The notes beneath the pieces are model-generated. The model was given only the letters and a program-made list of their open reading frames with translations, made no database searches and was not told the origin of the DNA. From Owenia fusiformis (taxonomy: Eukaryota; Annelida; Polychaeta; Sabellida; Oweniidae): a stretch of DNA of 64,000 nucleotides. A program made the position numbers and the translations under genes. Location: the NCBI GenBank assembly GCA_903813345.2, contig CAIIXF020000006.1, positions 3,474,001-3,538,000 on the forward strand, in the 5' to 3' direction. This document shows, one piece after another, positions 13,546 to 24,400 of the stretch. How positions within the stretch are numbered: the stretch's first letter is position 1; every line of letters starts with the position of its first letter.

Positions 13546-15983
13546 TAACGGGTCATGTCTTCATCATAAAATTTGAAACCAAATGTCCACCATTTTTCCA
13601 CATCACAATTTGAATTTCGAGTTTTGGTCATATTAGATCTACCTCACCAAAAATTCATAAACACACATGAAGTGATCAACAGTAGAGCTCTACTGTTAAC
13701 CCCCAAAGATTTTCTGGATTTTGCAGGACATCCACCTAAATTCATGGGACATTTAGGTTACTCGAGTCTCTAGCCAATACTTGGCTAGAGGTAATTTCAT
13801 TTTGAATAATGTTAACTCCATTTGAAAAAAGCTGGCCGCCGTGCCATAAATTTATTGAGTATTTTAAAAATCACTAGATAAATAAATCTTTAGTAACTTG
13901 CTGTAAATTCTAAGTTAGCAATCCAGAAGTTGTGAACTAATACACTGATCAATTCATGTGTGTTTTGGAATTTTTGGTGAAGTAAAAAGACCAAAACTTA
14001 AAATTCAAATTCAAATTGTGATGTGGAAAAATGGCGGACATATGATTTCAAATTTTATGATTACGAAATGACATGCAGTTAACAAGGTTACCACCAAAGA
14101 ATTCATAGAGGGACAGATTTTTTTAGACAAAGTGGCCTAAATTTGCGGGATTTGGTTCGAAATCCACCTAAATTTGCGGGACGTCGCAGGACATTCAAGG
14201 GATTTGCGTGATTGGGGCTTAATGTAAAAGTACTCAAAACTTTCAGATACTGATTTATCAAATATAATGCATTTCACTTAAGTAAATGTCAACACAATTC
14301 CACACAATACGCATAGAAATATTATTAAACTATCAAAAAAACACTCTTTAGGTGTGAGTAGTGTAATCCAAAAGTCCAACACGAAATTGAAAAATTCTAA
14401 ACAATACTTTGCACTTTTGGCATTCGTGACCAACTATGTATTATTTACCCCCCATAGTGTTATATATTAAAATGTACCTTTTCATATAGGGGTTCGATTA
14501 ATCTGCATTAAATCATAGGGAGTCAGGTTTCTTTTCGAGATATCAGTGTCCATTTATTGGAACTCGCGTTTGCTAACATTTGCTCAGTTCTGAGATGAAG
14601 GAAGTGACACAAGTAGTAAAAAGGCCAACGTTGGAATTGTTTGTGACATACATTCCTATTTTCGTAATTAAAATGGAAATTGCACTATTCCTCTTTATTT
14701 TGATACTAAATAACGGCAAAAAATCAAAGTTTTGTAAATGGACTATATGCTCTTTCCAAAAGCAGTCTTCGATAATCTGATACACAGGGAGTTTGGCTGC
14801 ACTTTTCAAATAGGTAAACTTAACTCCTCAAAAGCGCAACAAAACTTTGCTCCTAATATCACAAGATAATCACAGTTATTTAGCCTCGGGGATTGTTACA
14901 ATTTTGAAAATTCGCGGAGGTTAAAGCCGACATTTGCGGGACTTCGCGGAACATTGCGTAACACGCAAATTAGCCAAATTTTGATCAAATTCATGGAATA
15001 ATCCCGACATTTGAGGGATACTTGACAGCTCTGGATCAATGTTTTAGTTCACATCTTCTGGATCGCTAACTTAGAATTTACAGCCAGTTACTTATGTCAG
15101 ACATTAACGACATTCCGTCCAGTTTTTGAATATCACCATTTTTCTTGGAGCCATTTTGTTATCCCATCGAACAAAGTTCGGAGGGATTTAGGGAACACCT
15201 CCGTCCGTCCGTCTGTCCGGGCAATAACTCAAATACAGTTGGCCTGATTTTGTTCATATTTTGTACACATATACCCTATGGGGGTAGAAGTTCTGCTCGA
15301 GAGCCGATTTTCATAATGGCTGCTCATTTTAAAATGGCGGTCATTTTAGTGCCGATTTTACAGTAATTTAGGTGCGATTTGTAAAACTGTAATAGCAATA
15401 TGTTTTAAATGCAAAAAATATGTATGTGAATATTATAAGCATGGCACACTGTCTAATGACACCTTTGGTAGAAGGTGGCCATTTTGAAAAGAGAAGAGTG
15501 GGGTTCACTCCAAATAATTTGGGTAGGTATGTGCAACACAGTTTTGGCTTTGAGCATAAAACATGAAAATTGGCCAATCTGAGACGAAAAAAACATGGAA
15601 AATTCTCTAAGAAAGTACCATTTATAAGTCAAAATTCAGTTTTTCTACAAAAAATTGTATCAAATTTGTCAAATCAGTTGCTGAAGCCTGGAATATATCA
15701 CTAGAAATATTGAATTTTTTAGTCTATTATAAGTCTCAGAGAAATTAAACCTTCAATCATCAGAGGAAATTGACATGGAAAAAATGCTCAAAAAGGGGGT
15801 CTTTGGGGCGGCACATAGGTATTAAGAAGTATATTAGAGTGAAACCTCCGGGAGCAATAATTCAGTCTGAGCTTATTACTTACTGACATTCTGTTAAAGG
15901 CATCTGTATATGGAAATATTTTGAAAATTTCTTGTACAAAATAATGAAGTTTTATTTATGAAATACTCAGACTATAAACATCC
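13546..15983. other. Intergenic, degenerate dispersed repeats
   Basis: No convincing gene. About 14100-14210 and 14880-15010 carry variants of a repeat with TTTGCGGGA and TTCGCGG words. About 15140-15230 holds a fragment with CCCATCGAACAAAGTTCGGAGGG and CCGTCCGTCCGTCTGTCCGG, related in inverse orientation to sequence at 58285-58360. Both are relics of a common dispersed repeat that carries GCCATTTTGAAA-type words. Confidence 0.5.
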
Positions 15984-15988
15984 TATGT

Positions 15989-16526
15989 CACTGGTGATCC
16001 GCTCGATTACGCTGGTTACCGAAACGGTTCGCTTTGGTAACAAAATGTCGGAACGTCGAAGGTATGATCTTTCTTTTTTCCTTATTTGACATGTTGTAGG
16101 CAGAATCCTCATGACGTTTTTCTCACAAACGTATATCAGTATCGTATGTTTTAGAAAATGTACATGTTTGCATGAAAAAATAGCTCAGAAGGCAACAGAA
16201 TCGTCGATTTAATTCCTCACTTAAGTTACATAAACAGTTTTGGTTAAAAGTGCAGATCTTAACTGTTTTTCGAAAAACCGTTTATGTAACTTAAGGGAGG
16301 AATTAAATCGATGATTCTGTCGTCTTCTGAACTATTTGTTCGCAAATATGTACATTTTTTCCTAAACATATGATACTGATACATGTCTGTGTTAAAAATG
16401 TCATGGGAATTCTGCCTACAACGTGTGAAATAAGGAAAAAAGAAAAATCGTACCTTCGATGTTCCGACATTTTGTTACCAAAACGAACCGTTTCGGTAAC
16501 CAGCCTAATCGAGTGGACCACCAGTG
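15989..16526. mobile_element. 538-bp palindromic TIR element, CACTGGTG ends
   Basis: Almost the whole element is one inverted repeat: it begins CACTGGTGATCCGCTCGATT and ends with the near-complement of that sequence, with arms of about 260 bp meeting near 16260. A perfect 5-bp direct repeat TATGT flanks it (15984-15988, 16527-16531). There is no coding capacity. A relative lies at 58589-59519. Confidence 0.85.
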
Positions 16527-16938
16527 TATGTTAAATGTTGTGTTCAAACATATTTTTTTATGTAAATTATAATTCAAAGTGACTGATGCTGTAAATTAAC
16601 TTGCATATTTTTAAGTTCCATTAGCTTTATCTCTACTAGACAATATGCTTTCTTATTTTTTATGGCATTTAATTGTATCTTACTACCTAATTGAATTTTC
16701 ATAATGTCTATTTTATTAAGTAATGCTTCCTCTAATGAATTGATAATTTAGTGCAATACAATTCATTGCAATAACCACACGACAGATAATAAGTCTGTTG
16801 GATACTAATCAATAATGAGGTAAGAAATATGTATGTAGCTGGTGCAGATATTTTTGGACTTATGAAATATAGCGTGTGGTTCTATTGTATATGCACCAAT
16901 GACTTGTGTATTTCCATGAACATGTGCCTTTAACACTA

Positions 16939-17285
16939 CAGTAAAATTTTAAATGTTTGGAACTACTTTGAATTTGAAAAATAAACAATCAAAGGACTGT
17001 ATTGCAACAGTATATGAAAAAATAGAAACATATATAAAAGTCCTAACTTTTGTATATTTCAGATAGTTATGTATAATTTGCAGCAAAGCCATGGCCTTTT
17101 GTAATCTAGGGAGTTCCAGCCATGTTAATTTTTCCGAAAATAACATGGCAGAGAAGCATCAAAATATAAGAGGCCACAGATAAGCTAAACTACAAAACAA
17201 ACTTAAATATACAAAAGTTAGGACATGTATAAGTATTTCTATTTTTACATACTGTTTCAATATGGTCCTTTGATAGTTACACTCT
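16939..17285. mobile_element. CAGTAAAATTTT MITE, copy 1 (right end lost)
   Basis: Begins TA|CAGTAAAATTTTAAATG, then runs through a 120-bp segment (about 17040-17160) repeated almost exactly at about 18330-18455 in the second copy. The right TIR is missing and replaced by unrelated sequence with poly-G tracts (17420-17535). It is probably a TA-target (Tc1/mariner-like) non-autonomous element. Confidence 0.6.
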
Positions 17286-17582
17286 ACCATACCTAACCCC
17301 TAGAAGTGCATAAGATACTCTGTTTGTCCAATTGTATTGTTAAGTATATTTTTGAAAGTTCCTTATTAACATCTAACGTCATCCATTTTTTGCGTGTTAC
17401 GGGGCTTATGGATGCAATTTTCCAGGGGGGGGGGGGTATGGATGCAAATTTCTGGGGGGGGGGGTATGGATGCAATTTTCTGGGGGGGATAGAAGCAATT
17501 TTCTGGGGGGCGTAGCAAAAAAAAATTCTGGGGGGGTCTCAGCCTATGCATCCATACATTTTTTAAATGAAATGGCCTATAA

Positions 17583-18604
17583 CAGTAATATTTTAAATGT
17601 TTGGAATTAGAGTCAATACGTCTATTTCCAAACACCCCCATCAAAAAATGTAGGTAGCTTGGCTGTATTGCACATCTGTAGAATAATTTTATATATGTTA
17701 TGTGAATAAGACGCTGTAAAACGCATTTGCAAAAAAAAATATTCTGATGAATTGTCAAAAAATCTGGGTTATACCACTTTAAATACAATGTATTTTAGGG
17801 GGGTAAATCCAAACAGGAGATCTTTTAGGGGGTAATTCCGAACACTAGCATGGGGGTAATTCCAAACACTTATCTAAACTTCATTGTTCTACTTGTTAGA
17901 TTGATGGTATATCATTAAATGGTACCCTGAACTAGTGATACAGGATCCTGACACCCCTGCATATCAATAACCCCAAATATAATTGATTTATATGTGACAT
18001 CTATTTATTTAAAGGCATAGGGTTTGTGGGGGTAATTCCAAACACTAGCATGGGGGTAATTCTGAACACCTAAATCATCATAATTGATTATTTTATCGTT
18101 AGAGTGTTGGTATATATCATTATATGGTATCTTTCAGGATAAAAAAATTATATAGAGGTAATAGAGGTACTATTATTCAATTCAATGATTTGCTTGCCAT
18201 TGTTTGCAACCTGTTCAGGTTTACCCCCCCTGTTTGGATTTAGACGTATTGACTCTACTTTGAATTTAAAAAATTAGCAATCAAATGACTATATTGCATT
18301 AGTATATGAAAAAATGAAAACATATGTACAAGTCCTTACTTTTGTATATTTCAGATAGTTATGTATAATGTGCAGTAAAGCTGTGGCCTTTTATAATTTA
18401 GGGAGTTTCAGTCATGTTAATTTTTCTGAAAATAACATGGCAGAGAAGCATCAAAATAAAGATAGCTAAACTACAAAACAAACTAAAATATACAAAAGTT
18501 AGGACATGTATAAATTTTTCTATTTTACATAATCTGTTTCAATATGGTATTTTAATTGCTTATTTTTAGATTCTAAGTAGTTCCAAACATTAAAAATTTT
18601 ACTG
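17583..18604. mobile_element. CAGTAAAATTTT MITE, copy 2, interrupted
   Basis: The left end CAGTAATATTTTAAATG (17583) and right end AAAATTTTACTG|TA (18604) are inverted copies. The body resumes at 18256 with the same sequence that follows the left end in copy 1, so the 17610-18255 segment is a later nested insertion. Non-coding. Confidence 0.65.
17610..18255. mobile_element. Nested 646-bp TA-target TIR element
   Basis: The termini are GAGTCAATACGTCTA and its perfect complement TAGACGTATTGACTC. Both are bordered by TA (17608-17609, 18256-18257), the target duplication of Tc1/mariner-type elements. The interior repeats GGGGGTAATTCCAAACACTA-like words near both ends, possibly subterminal binding sites. 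No transposase ORF. Confidence 0.75.
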
Positions 18605-18606
18605 TA

Positions 18607-20090
18607 GCCAAGGCCTAATCATTGAATTTCATTTTGAATATTCAACATTCATCTAAAGTCTAGATCTATTTTACTATAAATTAGAAAATCTAGGCTTAGG
18701 GCGAATGAATGCTGATACAAATTAATTGCAGAAAAGTATACACCATAAATCATATTAACCAAAATGAGTGTCTCCAAGGTTTCATAGCAGCGTATGCATA
18801 ATGCATTTGTCATTGAGTCGGAGCTGAAATTTCGCTAAAATGAATTGAGGGTAATCTCCGCCAGGTCTGTTTATTGTGGTTAGCTTTCATTGGTAAGCGC
18901 TCAGAAGCAAATTATTCATGTGCGCAAAATAATCAAATGATCAGATTGGTTTAAACTTTCATGCGCATGTGCCATTTTCAGAGGAATAAAACCTATATTC
19001 ATTTTATCAATAAGTCAAGGTTGAAATAACCGGGAAACCCAAAATAGGATAATATGCTCCAATACGATTTTTTCCCGGGGACTATATGATTTTTTCATGT
19101 AATACGATTCAATACGATTTTTATTCCTTCATATTTCCCTGGGAAAACAGTAGTATTATGGAATAATATTGTATATCATTGGTTTCTGTGAGAACTAAAT
19201 TTTGAAAAGAATTTTTCTCTGGACCATTTTCATGCATGGATGAGTTCATTTCTTGCTTATTTATGAACCAATTACAAGTGTATAAACAAATAACAAAAAA
19301 GCATCTTGGAATTGTGTCACCATCATGATTCAGTGGACCAAAACAGGCCAGTAGGGGGCCTGTGAAAACTGAAAAGTCATGTGGGGGTCAAAATATGTCA
19401 CAAAACAATTAAATATTGCATATTAAACCACTACCAGTTGAACACAACAGTTGCCATACAAAAATTAGCACTTTTATTATTGATCATTGCATTATGACTC
19501 AGAATTATTGCAATAAAGTGGAAATCTATTCAATTCTTTTGAATTAACACCAAAAATATTGCAATGATAGAAATATTAAAGCTCATGCAATCAGGCAAAC
19601 ACAACAATCACATGATCATGCCAATTGATATACATGTAATAGGGCAGGAAACGATCAATTACTTTCTTGTAATAACAACATTCAATTTGACAAATAACAG
19701 CTTATTAACAGTGTGCCTAGATTGTTACTCACTTTGGGCATGAAAGGTTTGTCACATTACATCGTGTCGGTACGGTAAAAGAAATTAATACAATGAATTT
19801 CAGTAAAAATTTAAAATAGATTCCTGTTGAAACGGTAGGTTGGTAGGTCTAGAACCCAAGGCAGGAAAATATTAGGTCTGGGGGGTGGTCCTTGCCCATT
19901 TGTTTTTTTTTGTTTTTCATTTCAACCATTTTAACGTAAACACAACATTACTAGATATGGTCAATTTTTTCTCTAACTCTGTTTAGAAGCTTCCTGTGGG
20001 AAACACTGACTGGTCAGTTGGGCCAGCCTTTTTGTAAACTCTTCTACTTACATGCATATTCTGTGGCACATGTCACATTTCTAGGAGACT
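18607..20090. other. Intergenic, nothing recognised
   Basis: AT-rich sequence without TIRs, tandem arrays or coding similarity that I can recognise. A short direct repeat of AATACGATTTTT-type words occurs near 19060-19120. Confidence 0.4.
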
Positions 20091-20095
20091 ATTTG

Positions 20096-21388
20096 CACGG
20101 TGTATAACCCAAACGCTCCTACATGCACGACGGAGCGTTACATTTACGCGGAAACGCTCCGGAGCGAAATAAAATGGCGGCTAATGAAGATTCTACTATG
20201 ACCGTAAGTATTGTTTCTCTCGTTTCTCTTACATATCATATATCATGGTGAAATATTATGTACCATTCGATGAACAATACCGTGAGCAAAGATCTTATTT
20301 ATTCAACTTCTGGTGGTAAACTGTTATTTGCTTGATCAAAGCTCCGTAGTGTAGATCGAACGAATCTGAAGATGACGATTTGACCACAAATTACGAATTA
20401 AACTAGTATTTCTATGAAAACGTTAATCTTTCTGTTTAAGTAGTATATCACAAACTCGTATATTCTCATTTCCTAAAATCCCAGTCCAAATCCATTACTT
20501 GTTCTCGAGAAATCGCTTGTTTTCCTCGAAACGCTCCGTCGATTTAGACCACAATTTTAGAAACGCTCTTACCATTTTGTTTTGATATCATTTTCAGATT
20601 ATTAGAAAAGAGTTCCGAATCGAATCTATCTCTCAAAAACGTGTTGTACTTGTTAGGCAAATTGAAACATCTGAACCTGGTGGTGCTAAACGTGCAACTA
20701 GCTGATTAAAGCCTATACATTAGATGATGTCATGCCTACATATGTGCTAAATCATAAAACTATAGAAAAAACGAAAAGTTATATGTGAATTAATCTTTCT
20801 TCTATTGATGCCAAGGGGTATAATAGATCTTTTCTTTCTCTTCCTGAAAAGGAAAGGCAAGCTATATATTTCCTTAACTGATCTAGACTACCGGAGCGTT
20901 TCCAATTCACTGTGTTAACCAGATCGGAGCGTTTCTTGAATATGAGAATGTCATCATTTTTAAGACTGGATTTTCGGTCATCAAATCACTATTACGATAA
21001 TGTATGGTGCGTTGAAGCATTGGGATTTGACTAAAATATACGTTGGTGTTCTAATCTTGGCTCAACTAATCACATGTATCGACAAAAGGGGTTTTGACCG
21101 GTAGAATGACAAATACGTTTTTGAATTTTGATAACTATACTGCTTCGTACAGCTCTTCCTAATTGCTTCAAACGTCAACAGTCAGCCACGTACAACATGA
21201 ATATCACACCCATCGAATGGTATACTCGAAATATGTAACTCATACCTCTTATTCCCATTATTGGGGAAATTGTCAGACGGCTCATCATTCCCGCCAGACA
21301 GTTTTCCTACTCCGGAGCGTTTCTTTGTTTAATTTCAGTAATGAAACGCTCCGTCGTGCATGTAGGAGCGTTTGGGTTATACACCGTG
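20096..21388. mobile_element. 1293-bp TIR element with RSS-heptamer-like ends
   Basis: The ends are 44-bp perfect inverted repeats beginning CACGGTGTATAACCC, flanked by a perfect 5-bp direct repeat ATTTG (20091-20095, 21389-21393). A CACNNTG heptamer plus a 5-bp duplication is characteristic of Transib/RAG-type transposons. The word GGAGCGTTT or its complement recurs about nine times (for example near 20110, 20134, 20152, 20530, 20569, 20896, 20925, 21310, 21343), mostly near the ends, as expected for transposase sites. Inside are exon-like pieces (see the separate entry) but no recognisable transposase. The right end is only 73 bp upstream of the FBXW5 start codon, so it sits in that gene's promoter or 5' UTR. 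Perfect TIRs suggest recent insertion. Confidence 0.85.
20174..20704 (+). pseudogene. Spliced-looking mini-ORF inside the TIR element
   Basis: An ATG at 20174 in AAAATGGCGG context starts a 10-codon exon (MAANEDSTMT) ending at a good donor, GTAAGT (20204). A pyrimidine-rich acceptor TTTTCAG near 20598 joins in frame to about 35 codons ending TGA at 20704 (IIRKEFRIES..). In another frame coding-like sequence continues (AYTLDDVMPTYVLNHKTIEK, then stops) to about 20880. This suggests a decayed spliced gene carried by the element. The family is unknown; it is not a complete transposase. Confidence 0.35.
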
Positions 21389-21461
21389 ATTTGGGTAGTC
21401 CTAATTTATTGTATTGTTAAGTTGAATTTCAACATCTCCTTATAGAGAACTCAAGCTTACA

Positions 21462-24400
21462 ATGGGGGTAACTGAAGCACAGGCTGCGCTTGGACCAGAC
21501 TGGGAGGGATTTCCCGATTCGTTAATTCTGCACATCTTCCATTTTCTTGACGCCCATACTCTGCTGCGTGCTGCTCAGACATGCAAGACATGGAATCGTG
21601 TGGCGATTGATGAACTATTGTGGAAAGATCTTTTCTATTGTAAATGGAAAATTGAACGAGGAATAAAAATGGCGCCACATAAAAATGAATGGCGCAAGGA
21701 ATACAAACGTCTGCATTATCACTCTCCTAAAGTTGAAAGTGAGGTACTTGACTCACATAAGGATCAGGTTCTTCATGTTAGTTTCTCTCACAATGGGAAA
21801 ATGTTTGCCACCTGCTCTAAAGATGGTTTCATAAAGGTAATTATTTTTTGAATTGTGCAGTTTAAACAAGATGTGAATTCTTCATCTCAAAGCACAAGGT
21901 TTTGCAGAAAATTTTTCAGTCTTTCAGTTTGAGTTGATCAACCATCACAAATATGATAATGCTTTTCACAGTTGTGCTATTTGTTGCCTCAAATAGTAGT
22001 TGATTTATGTTTGAAATTTTTTTTCACAATTCCAGGTATGGAATGCTACCTACCCCACCAGGATTAAGTACAGTGAAGACCTGCGTGGTCTTACATGGAA
22101 ATACACCCAATTCTCTCAGTTTAATGAGAGTGACACCCTGTTGCTAGTGTCTGGCGTCCATTTTGGTTCTAACAGCACCTCGGGAGAAATCGCTGTCTTC
22201 AGTTTAACAGGTAAATTGGTCTGTTTGCTCATACTCATATGTTTGCAATCAAGAGTAAATAGTTTTGAACATAATGAATACAGGCATATGACAAAAGAAG
22301 TACTGTAATAGTTGAACTAATTGGAAGAAGAAATGTTAAACTTATGAATTCCTTTGCAATTTAATGTCATAAGGCCCAGTAAAATCTTCACTTATGTAAA
22401 AAATGATTTCAACAAGTAAATAATCTGCATTATATGTTTGAGGAATTTCCCCGTGAACAATTCATCATCACTCTACTATTTTTATTGATATTTATTTTAT
22501 TGTAGATTCATTCACTCTCCAGAGCAGTCTCCAACAAGCCATATAACATGATATTTATTTTATTGTAGATTCATTCACTCTCCAGAGCAGTCTCCAACAA
22601 GCCATATAACATGATATTTATTTTATTGTAGATTCATTCACTCTCCAGAGCAGTCTCCAACAAGCCATATAACATGATATTTATTTTATTGTAGATTCAT
22701 TCACTCTCCAGAGCAGTCTCCAACAAGCCATATAACATGATATTTATTTTATTGTAGATTCATTCACTCTCCAGAGCAGAGTCTCCAACAAGCCATATGA
22801 CATATTTGGCACATGGTTCAATGACAATCACCTTCTATCAGGTAACCTTCATTGGCAAGGTCACCTCTCATCTGCAACTGTCCTCTGGCTCAATAAGGTA
22901 AGAATGTTAAAATCATTCCATTCCTCTCTATGCTACTCTCTCATTCATATCTGCGTTTTAGTCGATGTAATGTAAGTTCTTGATTTTGGCATTAAACTTC
23001 ATGTTCTGTTTTGTGTTTAATATTAAAGTATTAAAAAAATTAATGTGTATTTATATTCATAAATTGAAGTTTATTTTGATCGATTGAATAGTTTTCATCC
23101 TAGCATGACATCTATACTTACCTGTGAAATTCAATGTACTTACTTACCTGTGCACATGTACTGTAAATGTTTCCGTCATGCGCGTTGTGCAATTTTAAAA
23201 ATCATGTACAAGTAGAATGAGTGATAGAATTTCATTTAAGGCTTTGGACCTTGGAGCACTAATTCCTTATGATGGTATTATTATTGTACATGTACTTTTC
23301 CAAATGCTTTATTGTCATTTATCTTACACTGATGGGTGTCTTGACAGAGAATTCACTTATCCATTCAACCTTTTTAAATTTTTACAGATGCAAGAGATGC
23401 CAAGATCTGATTATTATGTTTTAGGCATGCTTGGTAAACTACGTGGTGCCATTACATTTTGAATTTTTGGGGTTAAACAATGGTGATATTTATCACCATG
23501 TGTCTTTTCTCTTTCAGGCCTATCAAGAAACGGAATCTGAAGTGGAAAGTGTTGTAATGCAACTTCTCAAGTTCTACAATGTCAATGCAAGCTCCATTAG
23601 AACCATTATGGTAGCCAACTGTTACGAACCACAATTTGACAATGATGTTCCACAAGCCACTGTAGAGCAAGTAAAACCTGACATTGATGAAGTCCAAGAT
23701 GAGGAAGATAAATATGCCGCTATTGTTTCGTCTCCTTCTGGTGTTCAAAAAATGCAAATATTTGACGATCACCAAGGAATGCATTTCTTAGAAGTAGACG
23801 CTGATGACCGTCATCTGGTGAACATTCATGGAACAATCGAGTATAATACGGAATACAGGAGCGCTGAAACTAAAATGGAGCAAAATTACAATGAACACAA
23901 AACTGAAGTCAAGAATGCGAAGCTGAGAAAAGCGGCAAGGCAGGATTATCTGTTGCGGAATGAACATAAACGACCTCGTCAGGAGTCAGGCACTTCTGAC
24001 GTTGATATGAAACAGGCTCGAAGTGATAGTAAAGAAGATGAACCAGTTTTATTTTCCTTGAACCCAGACGATAATGGAGGAGAGATACAAAAGTCAAGTG
24101 TTCCAATGGACACAAATGTTTCAAAATGTAGTACCCAATCTTCATCTAGTGATACAAGAAATCTTTCAATGCCAAATGAGCCAAATGAATCACAACTCAA
24201 TTCTTTCACATTGCCAAAACACTCCTATGATCAGAGTCAGCAAATGAGAAGCACAGAAGTGTCAAGGACATCAACTGCAAAATCAGATGCAAATGCAGAT
24301 AATATGACTGTTATACCTGTAGCTGCAGGAGACATGGCAGAATGTTCGAAGTCCTGTTCAGAACCCTGTTCAAGAATACAAGCAGATAGTGCTTCGTGCA

